This document shows, one piece after another, positions 49,901 to 60,819 of a DNA stretch of 64,000 nucleotides. The number at the start of each line of letters is the position of its first letter. Within the stretch, counting starts at the first letter, position 1. The translations under genes were made by a program, and so were the position numbers. The DNA comes from Closterium sp. NIES-65 (lineage: Eukaryota > Streptophyta > Zygnematophyceae > Desmidiales > Closteriaceae): the NCBI GenBank assembly GCA_948144175.1, contig CANXME010000511.1, positions 997,001 to 1,061,000 of the forward strand, written 5' to 3'. The notes beneath the pieces are model-generated. The model searched no databases and was not told where the DNA came from. It worked only from the letters and a program-made list of their open reading frames with translations.

Positions 49901-51714
49901 CACGGATTCGAACCACACCGCAGCAACGCCAAGGCCTTCAAGTCCCTGCAGCTGAGGAGGAAGGAAGGGGCAAGAGGAGAGTTCAACCCCCTAATAGGCT
50001 GACCTATGATGCGCTGGGAAAGCAGGGCAAGACAGCCCTGGCCGGAGCGGCAATGATGGTCGGAGACGACGAGGAGAGTGACTACGAGGAGTGTGCCTTC
50101 GCGTTCTTCTCTCCGGTGGAGATGCCGGGAGAACCAGCAACTCTCAAGGAGGCTTTGGAGAGTAGTGATGCTGAGGAGTGGAAGAAGGCCATGGAGAGTG
50201 AGCTGAAGAGCATCAAGGAGAATGACACGTTTGAATTGGTGGAGCTACCGGAGGGGCGTACGGCGATAACGTCCAAGTGGCTCTTCAAAATCAAGTCGGA
50301 TGCCGACGACAAGATCGAGCGCTACAAGTCTAGGCTTGTAGCCAAGTGGTACCAGCAGAAGGAGAAGGTGGACTTCAAGGAGCTGTTTGCCCCTGTGGTG
50401 AAGCCGACGACGCTGCGAACCCTATTCGCGGGAGCCGCCATCAAAGGATGGGTAGTAAAACAAATGGACATCGTAACGGCATTCCTTAACGGCATCCTTG
50501 AGGAGGAGATTTTTATGGCGCAGCCAGAGGGGTTTGATGATGGTAGTGGCAGAGTGTGGAAGCTGAAGAAGGCCCTCTATGGGCTGAAGCAGGCCCCTAG
50601 GCAATGGTACATGAAGCTGCGCGAAGTGTTGGAGGGGATCGGCTTCACTCCCTCAACGGCCGATCACTCCTTGTTCATGCTTGGCGAGGGGGAGCAGAGG
50701 AGCTTCATGGTGGTTTATGTGGATGACATTCTTATATTCTCACCTTCCTCTGACCTTGTGAAGGAGGTGATGCTGAAGCTGCATGATAAGTTCAAGTGCA
50801 AGTCCCTTGGTGACGTGAACTTCTACCTTGGGCTCCACATCGAACGAGACGTGGAGAAGCGGAGCATGCGAGTGCACCAACGGAAGTACCAGGAGGCGTT
50901 GGCTGCCAACTTTGGTCAGAGTGAAGGTCATATGGCTACTCCCTTTCCCTCTGGGTTCAAGTGTGTGAAGGGACCAGAGGAGGAGAGCGTTTGTGAAGAG
51001 GAGAGGCGCCGTTTTCACTCGTTGGTGGGCAGCCTCATGTATGCGGCGGTAAATACCCGACCGGACGTCGCGTTTGCTACCGGGCAGCTGGCTAGGGTTG
51101 TGCAATGCCCTAATGAGGAGCAGGTAGCAGCTGGAATGAGGGTGGCCAAGTATCTTGGCCAAACACCGACCGTTGGGCTGCAATACTTGGCGGCGGCACA
51201 AAGGCGCCAAAAGGGCGCGGATGGTGTTGAACCCGGGCGTTTGTTCCTCACCGCCTACTCGGATGCGTCATATGCATCGGAACCAGAGGACATGACAAGT
51301 GTGGGAGGCTTCATATGCTGTGTTGGTGGAGGCCCAACTGCTTGGGAGAGCAAGAAGCAGGTTGACCAAGCTTTGAGCTCGGTGGAGTCCGAGTACATGG
51401 CACTCTTCCGTGCCGTACGGGAGATTGTGTGGCAGCGGCGTTTGTTGGCTGAATTGGGGGAGGAGCAGCATGGACCTACCCCACTCTACTGTGACAGCCA
51501 GGGTGCCATTGCTCTTGCTAAGAACCCTGTGTTGCATGGACTCACAAAGCACATGAGGGTGAAGTGGCATTGGACGAGGAGCATGGTGACCGCGGGTGAA
51601 GTTGAGCTGCGGTACGTGAAGACCACGGGGAAGCCGGCTGACATGATGACTAAGAGGCTGGTGGAGCAGCAGCATTGGAAGTGTTGCAAGCTGGCTGGGA
51701 TGGCTCTGAACTGA
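46945..51714 (+). pseudogene. B3 Gag-Pol polyprotein with two in-frame TAG codons
   Basis: First ATG at 46945. UBN2-type Gag (FNGDNFAEWSFRMENV, ending ILQEDFRRRE), Gly/Arg-rich stretch, zinc knuckle CHYCYKSGHMWRDC, second GR-rich stretch, protease VIDSGATYSM. TAG at 48262-48264 and 48661-48663; reading frame is otherwise unbroken to 51714. Then GAG-pre-integrase (CPTC), integrase (VVMDVVGP, RTDRGGEF, NGIAERAN), the PPNRLTYD linker, reverse transcriptase (DIVTAFLNG, YVDDILIF) and RNase H (YSDASYAS, ESEYMALF, YCDSQGAIAL). All catalytic residues are visible. The two stops make it formally a pseudogene unless suppressed. Confidence 0.92.
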
Positions 51715-51755
51715 GAGAGCAACATATCCTAAGGCCAACAATCCGAGGGGGAGTT

Positions 51756-52584
51756 TGTTGGTGCAACCCTACGGTTTGCACTCGGCTTGTTGTCCGTGTG
51801 CGTGCATGTGTGTGTGTATGAAATGGTATGAGGGCATGGGATAATATATATTTCATGCTTATAATTGTGTGTGAATGTTGAGTCATGATGTCGAGTGTGT
51901 GTGTCGAGTCAATAGCGAGTTATCGCTAGACGCGTGTTACGCGGTCGTTTGTGTCTAGCACGCGGTTTCTATTTTGTCGTGCGCGGTTTCTATTTTGTCA
52001 TGTGTCGAACGTTCGGCGTGTCGCAGGTGTGTGCAGAAGACCCATCAAGAACTCAAGGATGAGTTTGTGATGAAGAGCCCGAGCCTTGGTGTCAAGCCTC
52101 AAGTGATTTCGAAGCTCGCCAAAAGGGTACACCTCAAGATATTGAAGATAGTTACATTACTTTGTGTAGTGTAACATTTCACTTGGTGTAGGCCCTAGTG
52201 AAGGGTAGTTTCGAGACCCTTCGTGGTTGGGGACAGTGTGGCACTGTTCCATATCACTGTACCTCGGCTCTTGGGGTTTGTAGGAGCTGGGAGTCATTCC
52301 CAACTCGTAACTCTTCCTAACTCTTCCTATCTTGTGTTCTAAGACTATAGTGGCTGCCATAGTGCCGTTCGTTCAAACCGACACTGTGTCGTCAATACTT
52401 GGTGAAATTGTGCGATCTAAATTGCCTATTGTAGACGACGTTCAGACGCTCCAGATCCAAGTTGAATCAGGTCATTTGAAGTTGTGACCAGAACGCTATG
52501 AACGTTTGAAGCCGCTGTGCAGAAATCCGGCTGTGCACTCTATCTTTCGTTTTAGGCACATTGGAGCCTACTGTGACTATAACA
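51756..52584 (+). repeat. 3' LTR of B3
   Basis: 829 bp, pairs with 46082-46910. Confidence 0.93.
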
Positions 52585-52607
52585 GCTGTAGACTTGCTTG
52601 TACTGTG

Positions 52608-52643
<36 letters not shown>

Positions 52644-52842
52644 CACCTGCATGTTTACTCTTGCTAGGTAGAGATCAATGTGCTGTTGTTGTTGCATATA
52701 TACCTCTGCATGTGAACTAGCCTTGTGGCCCTTTGCTTGTGCTCAGTGCGTGTGGTGACTTTGTGAGCTACCCTGAGCTTGCTTTGCTTCTCTTGACTGG
52801 TCTTGTGATCCCTTGCTCTCCCCCACTTTGCCTATGGGGGTG
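52585..52842 (+). other. 3' untranslated end of element B with PPT hairpin
   Basis: Contains an (AT)n run near 52607-52640, the block GTGCTCAG.G.GTGTGGTGAC shared with A and D2, and CCCCC (52820-52824) that can pair with GGGGG (52836-52840) next to the 3' LTR. Confidence 0.7.
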
Positions 52843-52975
52843 TGTCAAATTATATATATGATATATATGTGTAGGGTGTAGTGGGGTAGTTACTATGGGG
52901 TATAGCCCCTTAGGGTTTCATATTTGTACCCAACTCTCATCTAGTCAATCAATTCCTGTCTAGTATTTTCAGACA
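52843..52975 (+). repeat. 3' LTR of element B
   Basis: 133 bp; followed by CGAGG target duplication. Confidence 0.93.
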
Positions 52976-53290
52976 CGAGGGTGATGGGACGGAAGGGAGA
53001 GCACGAGGGTGATGGGACGGACGGGAGAGAGCGAGGGTGACAGGACGGAAGGGAGAGCGCGAGGGTGATGGGACGGAAGGGAGAGCAGCGCGAGGGTGAC
53101 GGGATAGAAGGGAGAGCGCGAGGGTGATGGGACGGAAGGGAGAGCAGTGCGAGGGTGACGGGATGGAAGGGAGAGCGCGAGGGTGATGGGACGGAAGGGA
53201 GGGCGCGAGGGTGATGGGACGGAAGGGAGAGCACGAGGGTGATGGAACGGAAGGGAGAGCAGCGTGAGGGTGACGGGATGGAAGGGAGAG
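52976..53290 (+). repeat. GAGGGTGATGGGACGGAAGG minisatellite, right of element B
   Basis: About twelve degenerate units of 21-27 bp, continuing the array at 32215-32355. Element C is inserted further along in the same array, since the unit reappears at 54570-54600. Confidence 0.88.
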
Positions 53291-53399
53291 CGAGATGTCA
53301 GAAGGGAGAGAGGAGAGAGAGAGGAGAGGAGGTGGTAGGCTCTGGATTGGTCACCCCCTACATCTCCTCAACCTCCCCCTCCCCCTCCCCATCCCCCTC

Positions 53400-53790
53400 A
53401 CACTGCTGCAGGAGCAGCAGAGGGGGGGGGGGGGGGGGGGGGGGGTAAACGGAGGAGAATGGGGCCGTAGGACCAAGGGACCACACATCACCCATCACCC
53501 CCACACCCGCCACCCCCAGTCCCTCCCCGGGCTCCCCCACACTCCCACACCCTCCCCCCCAGCGGCAGCTGCAGCAGAGGGAACAAAAGGAGGAGGAGAA
53601 GAGGGGGGGGGGGGGGGGGCGACGCACGGCCTCCCCGGGCGCCAAAGCAAGCGGCAGAGGGGGCGACGACTGCCCCCCCCTTTCAGATCACCCCTCCCGT
53701 CACCTGTCAAGGCGACCTGAGGGGGCAGCGTGCGGCCCCCGAAGGAGCCGCGAAAGGTGACGGGAAGAAGGGGGGGGGGGGGGGTGCACG
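53400..53790. repeat. G-rich runs inside element C
   Basis: Several runs of 14-20 G (near 53420, 53607 and 53768) separated by leader sequence. Long homopolymers like these are also assembly-error prone. Confidence 0.8.
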
Positions 53791-53859
53791 TGCCCCCGGT
53801 GTGCCGTAGCTGGTGACGAGGCATGGCCGGGACGGGGTCGGGACCGCAGGTGTAGGAGA

Positions 53860-54230
53860 CGGGCGGCTCACGGGCGGTGGCTCGCGGACGGGCGGCTCAG
53901 AGGCGGCGGCTCACGGGCGGGCGGCGCACGGGCGGGCGGCCCACGGGTGGCGCCGGCTCACGGGCGGGCGGCTCACGGGCGGGCGGCGCACGGGCGGGCG
54001 GCTCACGGACGGGTGGCGCACGGGCGGCGCCAGCGGCTCACGGGCAGGCTGGTGGCGCACGGGCGGGCGGCTCACGGGCGGCGCCGGCTCACGGTCGGGC
54101 TGCGCGCGGGTGGCGTCGGCTCACGGACGGGCGGCGCACAGGCGGTCGGCGCACGGGCGGGCCACTGGCGGCTCACGGGCGGCGGCTCACGGGCGGCGGC
54201 TTCGCAGACGTCGGCGCACGGGCGGCGAGG
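53860..54230 (+). repeat. GGCGGCTCACGGGCG minisatellite in element C
   Basis: About 25 degenerate 15-bp units. Confidence 0.9.
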
Positions 54231-54428
54231 CCGCAGTGAAGGGCGGCGAGACCGCGACGTAGGGCGGCGGGGCCGCGACAGTAGAGAGGCGGCGAGGCCG
54301 CGACAGTAGGGCGGCGGGGCCGCTTAAGAAGGGCGGCGGGGCCGCGAGAGTAGGGCACACCACGGGGCATGCAGAACACTTAGTAGCAGCGGAAGGAGGA
54401 GTCCAGGAGCGTTACGTGCTCTGTACCA

Positions 54429-54569
54429 TGTCAGAATCCCAGCCACTAGACCACTGGGATAAAAGGGCTTGTTTCAGTAGCGGGTCAGTGCGCCCATAAC
54501 CCCCCAGGCGAACGAGCCTGTAACCCTCTCCGGGATCAATCGGGCATCCACAGTGCAGATCTACTGACA
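54429..54569 (-). repeat. LTR of element C, with tRNA-Glu-like end
   Basis: 141 bp. On the minus strand its last 30 bases (TCCCAGTGGTCTAGTGG then CTGGGATTC) closely resemble the acceptor/D-arm half of a tRNA-Glu, including a box A-like GGTCTAGTGG. No matching 3' half follows, so it is not a tRNA gene. Confidence 0.6.
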
Positions 54570-54574
54570 CGAGA

Positions 54575-55349
54575 GGGTGATGGGATGGAAGGGTGAGCGC
54601 GAGGGCGTCAGGAAGGGACTGATTGTGCGAGTGTGAAGGCCACGGTACGGGAGGGGAGCGCGAGAAGGCGAGGGGACGGGAAAGGGAGAGATGAGGGCGA
54701 CGGGAAGGGAAGGATGGGGAGAGATCGAAGGCAACGGGACGGGAAGGGAGAGCCCAGAGGCAACGGGACAGGAGGGGAGAGCGCGATGGCGTGGGAGGGG
54801 AAGGGAAAAACGAGGTGGGCGACGATAAAGTTTCGAGGCAAGCGCAATTACGACGAGTTGGGTAATGGGCAGGGACGGAATAAGGTCATCGCAAGAGCAT
54901 TCGCGCGCGAACGTGAAGGTGGCGAGGTGGGTGATCGGTGGAGCGATAAGAGGGCGTTTCAGGGCGAGCGCGTTCACTAAAAAAATGTCGTGGCAAAAAT
55001 CGCTTCGAGACAAGAAAGATCACTTGCCATTAGGCCACAACTAGACGCGTCCAAATGAAATCTAGTAACGGCATTAGCCTGAGCAAAATCGCCTACGTTT
55101 TTCGCTATTCTAAGCTTGGCAACACTAGAGACTAGAAGAGAGAAAGGAGGTAGTGAACCCAGGCCCAACTTGAAGTTGGAAGTTGGGCCCAACGATCAAA
55201 ACGATCGCCATGCAGACGTCGTGCGGGTGCACCACGTCGAAGGCGACTCCTTTGAGTAGGATGCAACTTTTTTCGTTTTTGGCGGGAGACAATCAAATGA
55301 ATTTGATCTGCACACTCGGAAAGTTTGAAACAGTGTCTTGCAAACCCAC
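54575..55349. other. Intergenic between elements C and D; no gene seen
   Basis: Minisatellite-like GGGACGGGAAGGGAGAG sequence to about 54800, then unique sequence. GGCCCAACTT (55162-55171) and AAGTTGGGCC (55180-55189) form a 10-bp stem with an 8-nt loop. No supported coding region. Confidence 0.5.
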
Positions 55350-55354
55350 TCCGC

Positions 55355-55810
55355 TGTTGGGCTGAGAAAAGCCCTTATGATCTTTGCAAGGCTAAACTCT
55401 GGGTAGGACTTGTTGTAAATGCGGAAGCGTATAATGATAAGTCTTGAACCACCTTGCGCTGGTATGTGAGGGCAAAGTAGATTGATTAATCAAAGAGATA
55501 CAAGGCTTTTATAAGAGTACAAGGAATATGAAAAGATGCAACTAATAAATGTTTTACTGCTGCTGTTGCGGTTCGATACACTGACGACTCGGGCAACTGC
55601 TCAATAACGATTCAGTTGTTTGTCCTTGCTGTCGCGCAGTACTTGTCAGGTCAAAGGTCGCTGACCTTTGACTTTCGCATAACCTCCAGCGGTTTCTTCA
55701 CTTCTCAAGCTCCAAGTGTTGACTCGCCGATTGCTTCGCTGTGCTTCGCCTCGTTTACGACTTAGTGTTTCGACACACAACAGAAGCGTTCAAATTACTT
55801 GTTTCCAACA
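55355..55810 (-). repeat. 3' LTR of element D
   Basis: 456 bp, ends TTTCCAACA on the + strand; pairs with 62800-63258. Confidence 0.93.
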
Positions 55811-55842
55811 CTCCCCTTCGCTTCTGGAGTGTCGCTGCTGGT

Positions 55843-55974
55843 TGTCAGAATGTTATAATTGTCTAGCCTGCAGTGGGGTACTCTATAGCGAGTACAACCC
55901 AATTAGGGTTTCCTATATGTACGCCAACTGCTGCTAATGCAAGCCCTCCTCTTCTTCATTCCTCAATTCTCACA
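55843..55974 (+). mobile_element. Solo short LTR D1, nested in D
   Basis: 132 bp, TGTCAGAATGTT ... AATTCTCACA, flanked by CTGGT (55838-55842, 55975-55979). Shares the short-LTR core with D2 and A (CAGTGGGGTACTCTATA, TTAGGGTTTCC, TATATGTA). Confidence 0.92.
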
Positions 55975-55984
55975 CTGGTGACGT

Positions 55985-56258
55985 GGCTTTGTCCAGTCAG
56001 CAGCATGCAGTACTCGAACTTCTGTTTTCCGAGTTTCTTGGTCAAGTAATCAGCTGCCATCTCAGACGTGGGGCAGTATGACAACTCAAGTCTCCCCTTC
56101 TCGATTTCGTCCTTCACGAAGAAATATCGTAGTGCGATGTGATTAGTCCTGTTCGCGAATCCGCTCTTGTTCGCTATGCGGATTGCTGACTGATTATCGC
56201 AGAGCAGGGAGAAGCTGGCTAACTGGGCCAGCTTCGCCTCCTCCATCAGTTCGCGAAG
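55985..56258 (-). pseudogene. Element D RNase H, C-terminal part
   Basis: Reads YLRELMEEAK, SLLCDNQSAIRIA, RTNHIALRYFFVKD and MAADYLTKKLGK. It is the continuation of the 57894-58941 fragment after D2 split it at a TAC/CTT junction. Confidence 0.9.
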
Positions 56259-56263
56259 GTACA

Positions 56264-57888
56264 TGTTAGAATATTATGTTTCTCTAGTCTGCAGTGGGGT
56301 ACTCTATATTAAGTACAACCCTTTTAGGGTTTGCTATATGTATCCCAATGTTTGCTAGTGAACCCCCCTCTCCTCTCTTCTTTCATTCCTTATTTCTTCA
56401 CATGCTATCAGAGCATCTACGCTCCTGGCCTGTGGGCCCACCTAACTGCTTCCGCTGCTACACTGTGTTCGGCACGCCCCGTGGCGTGCCCCTCGCGCTA
56501 CTCTTAGCGGCCCCGTTGCCGCCCTTCCAGGCCCCTCGCGGCCCCTTCGCGGCCCCGTTGCCGCCCTTCCAGGCCCCTCGCGGCCCCTTCGCGGCCCCGT
56601 CGCCGACCCTAGCGGCCCCGTCGCCGCTCCTATCGGCCCCGTCGCCGCCGCCAGCGGCCCCGTCCCCGCCGCCAGCGGCCCCGTCGCCGACCCTAGCGAC
56701 CCCGTCGCCGCTCCTATCGGCCCCGTCGCCGCCGCCAGCGGCCCCGTCATCGCCGCGAGCGGCCCCGTCGCCGCCTCCAGCGGCCCCATTGCCGCCACTT
56801 GCGGCCCCGGCCCCGCCCCGGCCATGCCCCGTCACCAGCCGCGGCGCACCGGGGGCACGTGCACCGCCCCACCCCCCCCCCCCCCCCCCCTTTTCCCGTC
56901 GCCCGTCGCGGCTCCTTCGGGGGCCGCGACCTGGGGGGGGGGGGGGGGGGGGGGGCGAGCGTCGCCCCTTCTGCCGCCTGCTTTGGCGCCCTGGGAGGCC
57001 GCGCGTCGCCCCCCCCCCCCCCCCTTCCCCCCCCCTGTAACCTCCCTACCTGCCATCCCGCCCTGCCCTGTGTTAGGGTTTGGGGGTGGCGAGTAGGGGG
57101 TGGTGGGTGTGTGGTCTCCCCTGCTCCTCCTCCTCCTCTGTCTCCCACTGCTGCAGCTGCCGCTGAGGGGGGTGGGTGTCTAGGAGTCGACAGAGTGGTG
57201 CTAGGGGGTGGGGTGTGAGTGAACCTAGGGGTGCAGTAGGGGGTGTGTGAAATGGGGGTGGGATAGTTTGGGGAGGTTGAAGGGGGTGGCCGCCGTGAAG
57301 CCCGCAGCTCCAGTCGCCCGTGAGACGCTTGCGCCAGTCGCCCGTGAGCCCGTTGCGCCAGTCGCCCGTGAGCCCGTTGCTCCAGTCGCCCGTGAGTCCG
57401 TTGCTCCTTCCGCTCAGAATAAGCCGCGGAGCCAGATACTCCAGTAGCTCGTGTGCCAGTTGCTCCAGTTGCCAGTGTGCCAGTTGCTCTAGTTGCCCGT
57501 GTGCCAGTTGCTCCAGTTGCGCCGTGTGCCAGCAGCTTCAGCTGCCGCCCACTACCTCCTCTCCTCTCATAGTCCCTCCTCCTCCACACTTGCCCTCTGC
57601 GATAGCCTCTAGCTGTGCTTACATTTGTGAACTTTAAACTGTTGCTTCTTCTACTTGTGCTCAGAATGTGTGGTGACATTGTGATCCACCCTGAGCTTGT
57701 TCTGCTTTGCTTGTTGTGCTGATTACACCCCACTTTGACTATGGGGGTGTGTCAGAATATTATGTTTCTCTAGTCTGCAATGGGGTACTCTATAGTGAGT
57801 ACAACCCTTTTAGGGTTTGCTATATGTATCCCAATGTTTGCTAGTGAACCCCCCTCTCCTCTCTTCTTTCATTCCTCATTTCTTCATA
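56264..57888 (+). mobile_element. Non-autonomous LTR element D2, nested in D
   Basis: LTRs of 139 bp at 56264-56402 and 57750-57888, target duplication GTACA (56259-56263, 57889-57893). TGCTATCAGAGC primer site at 56403, GGGCCCACC at 56434-56442, GC-rich leader of GGCCCCGTCGCCG units, long C and G runs near 56867 and 56935, then the same 3' block (GTGCTCAGAATGTGTGGTG) and ATGGGGGTG tract as A. No protein domain inside. The 3' LTR ends TA instead of CA, one transition. Confidence 0.93.
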
Positions 57889-57893
57889 GTACA

Positions 57894-58941
57894 GTCCTTC
57901 CTTGGTAGCTGAGCAGAGTGCGATATATTCTGCTTCAGCTGAGGAGAGGGCGATTAGCTCCTGCTTGCTCGACTGCCATGAGATGGGTCCGATAGGTTCA
58001 AGTCGATAGACGTAGCCGGTGCGCGAGCGCCTGTTGTCAGAGTCTCCAGCGTGGTCGGCGTCGACGTAGCCGATTAACTTAGGCGTTGTATTTCCGTTCT
58101 TGTGGTAGGTTAGGCCGATCGTCGGGGTGCTGACGAGGTAGTGAAGAGCGCGGTCGAGCTCCGCCATGTGCTCGGCTTCAGGTTTCTTGAGGTAGGTAGC
58201 AAGTTGACTTGCAGAGTACGATAGATCCGATCGACAGGTGACGGCCGCGAAGAGAAGGCATCCTAGCTTTCTCTGGTAGTCGCGTATCCTGGCGGGTTTG
58301 AGCGGAACAGAGCCTTCCTTGTGGTTTCTGGTGGTGTAGCGGTATGGCGTGGAGATGGTGGATGGGGTGAGTCCTAAGCGCTTGGCGATGGTGTCGGCGT
58401 ATTTCGTAGTGCTGAGGTAGATCGCGCTTTCCTCTTCCTGAATGTTGAGGCCGAGGAATTGCGTGACGGTGGATGAGACCGTAAGAGTGAGGTCTTTCTG
58501 CAGCTCCCCTTCGAACCAGGTGGTGACGTCGTCGGTCGAGCCGATGTAGAGGAGATTGTCCACGTAGACGATGAGTAGAATGTAGTCGTTGTCCTTCGTG
58601 AGTCGGTACATGCCCTGGTCGTGCGGTAGCTGGCGGAATCCGATGCGGATGAGTCGAGCATGTAGATACTGTTGCCACAGTCTCGGGGCCTGTTTGATAC
58701 CGTATAAAGACTTTAGCAGTTGGCAAACTTGGTTAGGATCTTCGTTGGAACCGTGAGTAAGTTCGACGAAGATTTCGGCGTCAACAGGTGCGTAGAGAAA
58801 TGCATTGGCGACGTCGATTTGCCGCAACTTTTTCTTCTTCATGGCGGCTATTGCAAGGAGAATTTGCAATGAGGTATGTCGGCTGACCGGGGCGAATGTT
58901 TCGGTGAAGTTGCGTCCGTGCTCTTGGTCGAAACCGCACAC
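57894..58941 (-). pseudogene. Element D reverse transcriptase and RNase H (N-part)
   Basis: RT motifs QIDVANAFLYAPVDAEIFVE and SLYGIKQAPRLWQQ. The catalytic box reads YVDN instead of YVDD (Asn codon at 58555-58557), which should abolish polymerase activity. RNase H has YVDADHAGD and SSAEAEYIAL. A TAG lies just upstream in KAR-stop-VV (about 58945), where element B also has a TAG. Confidence 0.92.
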
Positions 58942-58949
58942 GACCTAAC

Positions 58950-60460
58950 GCGCCTTAAACTTGTCAATGGTGTCGTCTGCCTTTGTTTTTACACGAAAAA
59001 ACCCATTTTCCGGTGAGTACCGTTTGGTTGCGTGCTACGCCGATGGGAACGACTTTCTAGATGTTCGGTTCTTCCAGTGCTTTCAGCTCCTTGTCCATGG
59101 CTTCGCGCCATTTTTCCCTATGCCCCCCCCCCAGAGCCTGCTGAACTGTGGCAGGCTCCTTAGGAGGCGTCGTGCCGTGGACCGCGGTGACGAGGCCAAG
59201 TATCTGGAGTCCACTCTGTGTGTAGCGGGGAAGTGTCGTGTCCTCGGGATAAGCTGTTTTGTCTCCTGCTTCTGGGTCAGGTATGAAATTGGGTCCTATG
59301 CGTTCCGCTTCGTTGTGTTGACCCTTGCAGGTGTAACGTAATCGGTGTCGGCGAAGTGGTAATATACTTCGGCGTTGACGCTTTCGCGAGGATTTTCGTC
59401 ATCCATTGGGGTGTCGACGGAGCAGTAAGGAAGAGGTCCGGCTTCCTCCGAGGCTTCATCCACGTTCTGCTCGTCCCAGTCAGCTTTGTCTGCTACCAAG
59501 GCGAAGGCTCGGTCACCACGAAAACCACCTGTGGGGTCGCGGTCTTCTTCCAGGTTGGCAAGGTACGTCGGAAGTGTGAGTCGCTCGTAGAAAATGACAT
59601 CACGTGCTGCTACTATTTCCTTTTAGTGGACGTCGAAAATCTTCCACGCGTTGTAATTCTTTTCAATGCCCAGGTGTAGGCCCCACTGTGCACGTTGGGA
59701 GAATCGGCTTGCTCGTGCAGCTGGGGGTCGGTACTGTACCATGCAGCCGAAAACTCTCAACATTTTTGTGCTGCCCTGTTTTCCTGTCCACAGCAGGTGC
59801 GGTGACGCGTTGTTCGGGAGGGATGATGACGAGAGCAAGTTGTGCAGCATAACAGCGTGGTCCGTTGCTTCGGGCCATTGGTGGTTGGGTAGCTGCATGC
59901 CACGTAGCAGCTTGCGCATGGTGTTCTGGAGAGTCCCGTTCATCCTTTCTGTTGCGCCTTGCTGTTGGTGGGCGTAAGGAAGAGAGATGAGCCGCTTGAT
60001 TCCTCTCTCTGCCAAGTACTGCTTGAACCTCTGTGAGGTGTATTCTCCTACCCCGTCAGACTGAAAGCTCTTTAGCTTAACTCCCGATTCCCGTTCTGCT
60101 ACTGGGAGCCAGGCAACGAAGGCTTCGAAGGCTGTGTCGCGGCTTGGAAGGTTGAGGTGTCAGATATAGTGAGTGGCGGCGTCGATGAACGTGATGGTGT
60201 AGCTGTATGCTCCTTGTCCAGGTTTGCGATTGTACAGGATGTCGCTGTACACTTTCTCCAGAGGCGCGTAAGTTGGAGCACTAGGATTGTGATGAGATTC
60301 AAACGGCCGATGTGGTAAGTCGGCTTCGGGGCAGGTAAAGCACGTTCCGCGAGCTCGTCGAAGTTCGCTTCCGTCGGTTAGAAGCAGTGAGTCTTTGTCG
60401 AGCACGCCTGCTCCGATTGTGTTGTTTAACACCGTGTTGCTTGGATGTCCCATTCGTGTA
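58950..60460 (-). pseudogene. Element D integrase and RT N-terminal region, broken
   Basis: GAG-pre-integrase MGHPSNTVL with CFTC; integrase VYSDILYN, FQSDGVGEY and GATERMNGT give an intact D-D-E set. TGA near 60163 interrupts after THYI, in a context where CGA would fit; TAA near 59624 follows KIFDVH, where CAA would fit. 59296-59499 is part of the linker before RT. The N-terminus of RT near 59000-59150 is too decayed to read. Confidence 0.82.
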
Positions 60461-60639
60461 TGCCAAACATCTTCGTCAACTCGATGTCCGGGTGAGCGAC
60501 GGTATAAGTCGGAGTTGGAGTAGAAGCTTGCGGTGAAGTTTGCGCTTCGATGGACTTCTCGTGGTGTTGGATTCAGTTGCTGCGCAGGAGTCGGTGGAAT
60601 GTCGTTGTCGATTGGGGCTGGTGCAGTTGAAGGACCCGC

Positions 60640-60800
60640 GATTGGTGCCGATGTTGTCTCTGCTGCTGGTGGTGTTGTCTCTGCTGCTGCCGATGTTGTC
60701 TCTGTTGCTGCCGATGTTGTCTCTGCTGCTGCCGATGTTGTCTCTGCTGCTGCCGATGTTGTCTCTACTGCTGCCGATGTTGTCTCTGCTGCTGCCGAGT
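60640..60800 (-). repeat. 21-bp tandem repeat in element D (SSRDNIG)
   Basis: About seven units coding SSRDNIG on the minus strand, between protease and integrase. Confidence 0.9.
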
Positions 60801-60819
60801 GTTGAATCGTTGCTAATGC

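Larger units (their letters stand above)
46082..52584 (+). mobile_element. Copia element B3, near full length, nested in B
   Basis: LTRs of 829 bp at 46082-46910 and 51756-52584, differing at about ten positions. Primer site TGGTATCAGAGC at 46913, purine tract GAGGGGGAGTT before the 3' LTR. Flanks GCTTT (46077-46081) and GCTGT (52585-52589) are probably the target duplication with one change. The Gag-Pol frame is continuous except for two TAG codons. Confidence 0.93.
32356..52975 (+). mobile_element. Copia LTR retrotransposon B, split by three nested insertions
   Basis: LTRs of 133 bp at 32356-32488 and 52843-52975, differing at about three sites, with a CGAGG target duplication (32351-32355, 52976-52980). 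Primer site TGGTATAGAGC at 32489. Same family as A by Pol, LTR core, leader hairpin and PPT hairpin. Interrupted by B1 (33093-38130), B2 (41542-43929) and B3 (46082-52584). Its own sequence, about 6.7 kb, is degenerate with several stops and frameshifts. Confidence 0.93.
53296..54569 (-). mobile_element. Single-LTR non-autonomous retroelement C
   Basis: Flanked by CGAGA on both sides (53291-53295, 54570-54574). On the minus strand it begins with a 141-bp LTR-like unit (54429-54569, TGTCAG ... TCTGACA). This is followed by TGGTACAGAGC and a leader that matches D2 (CGCTCCTGG, TTCCGCTGCTAC, GCCCCGTGG-GTGCCC, then GCGGCCCCGC repeats). The far end keeps only TGTCAGAA, so the 3' LTR is missing. No coding capacity; frames in the 53870-54310 GCGGCTCACGGGCGG repeats are artefacts. 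Confidence 0.6.

Noticed and set aside
54429-54460. tRNA-Glu gene on the minus strand
   Set aside because: Only the 5' half is similar; no anticodon arm, T arm or box B follows.
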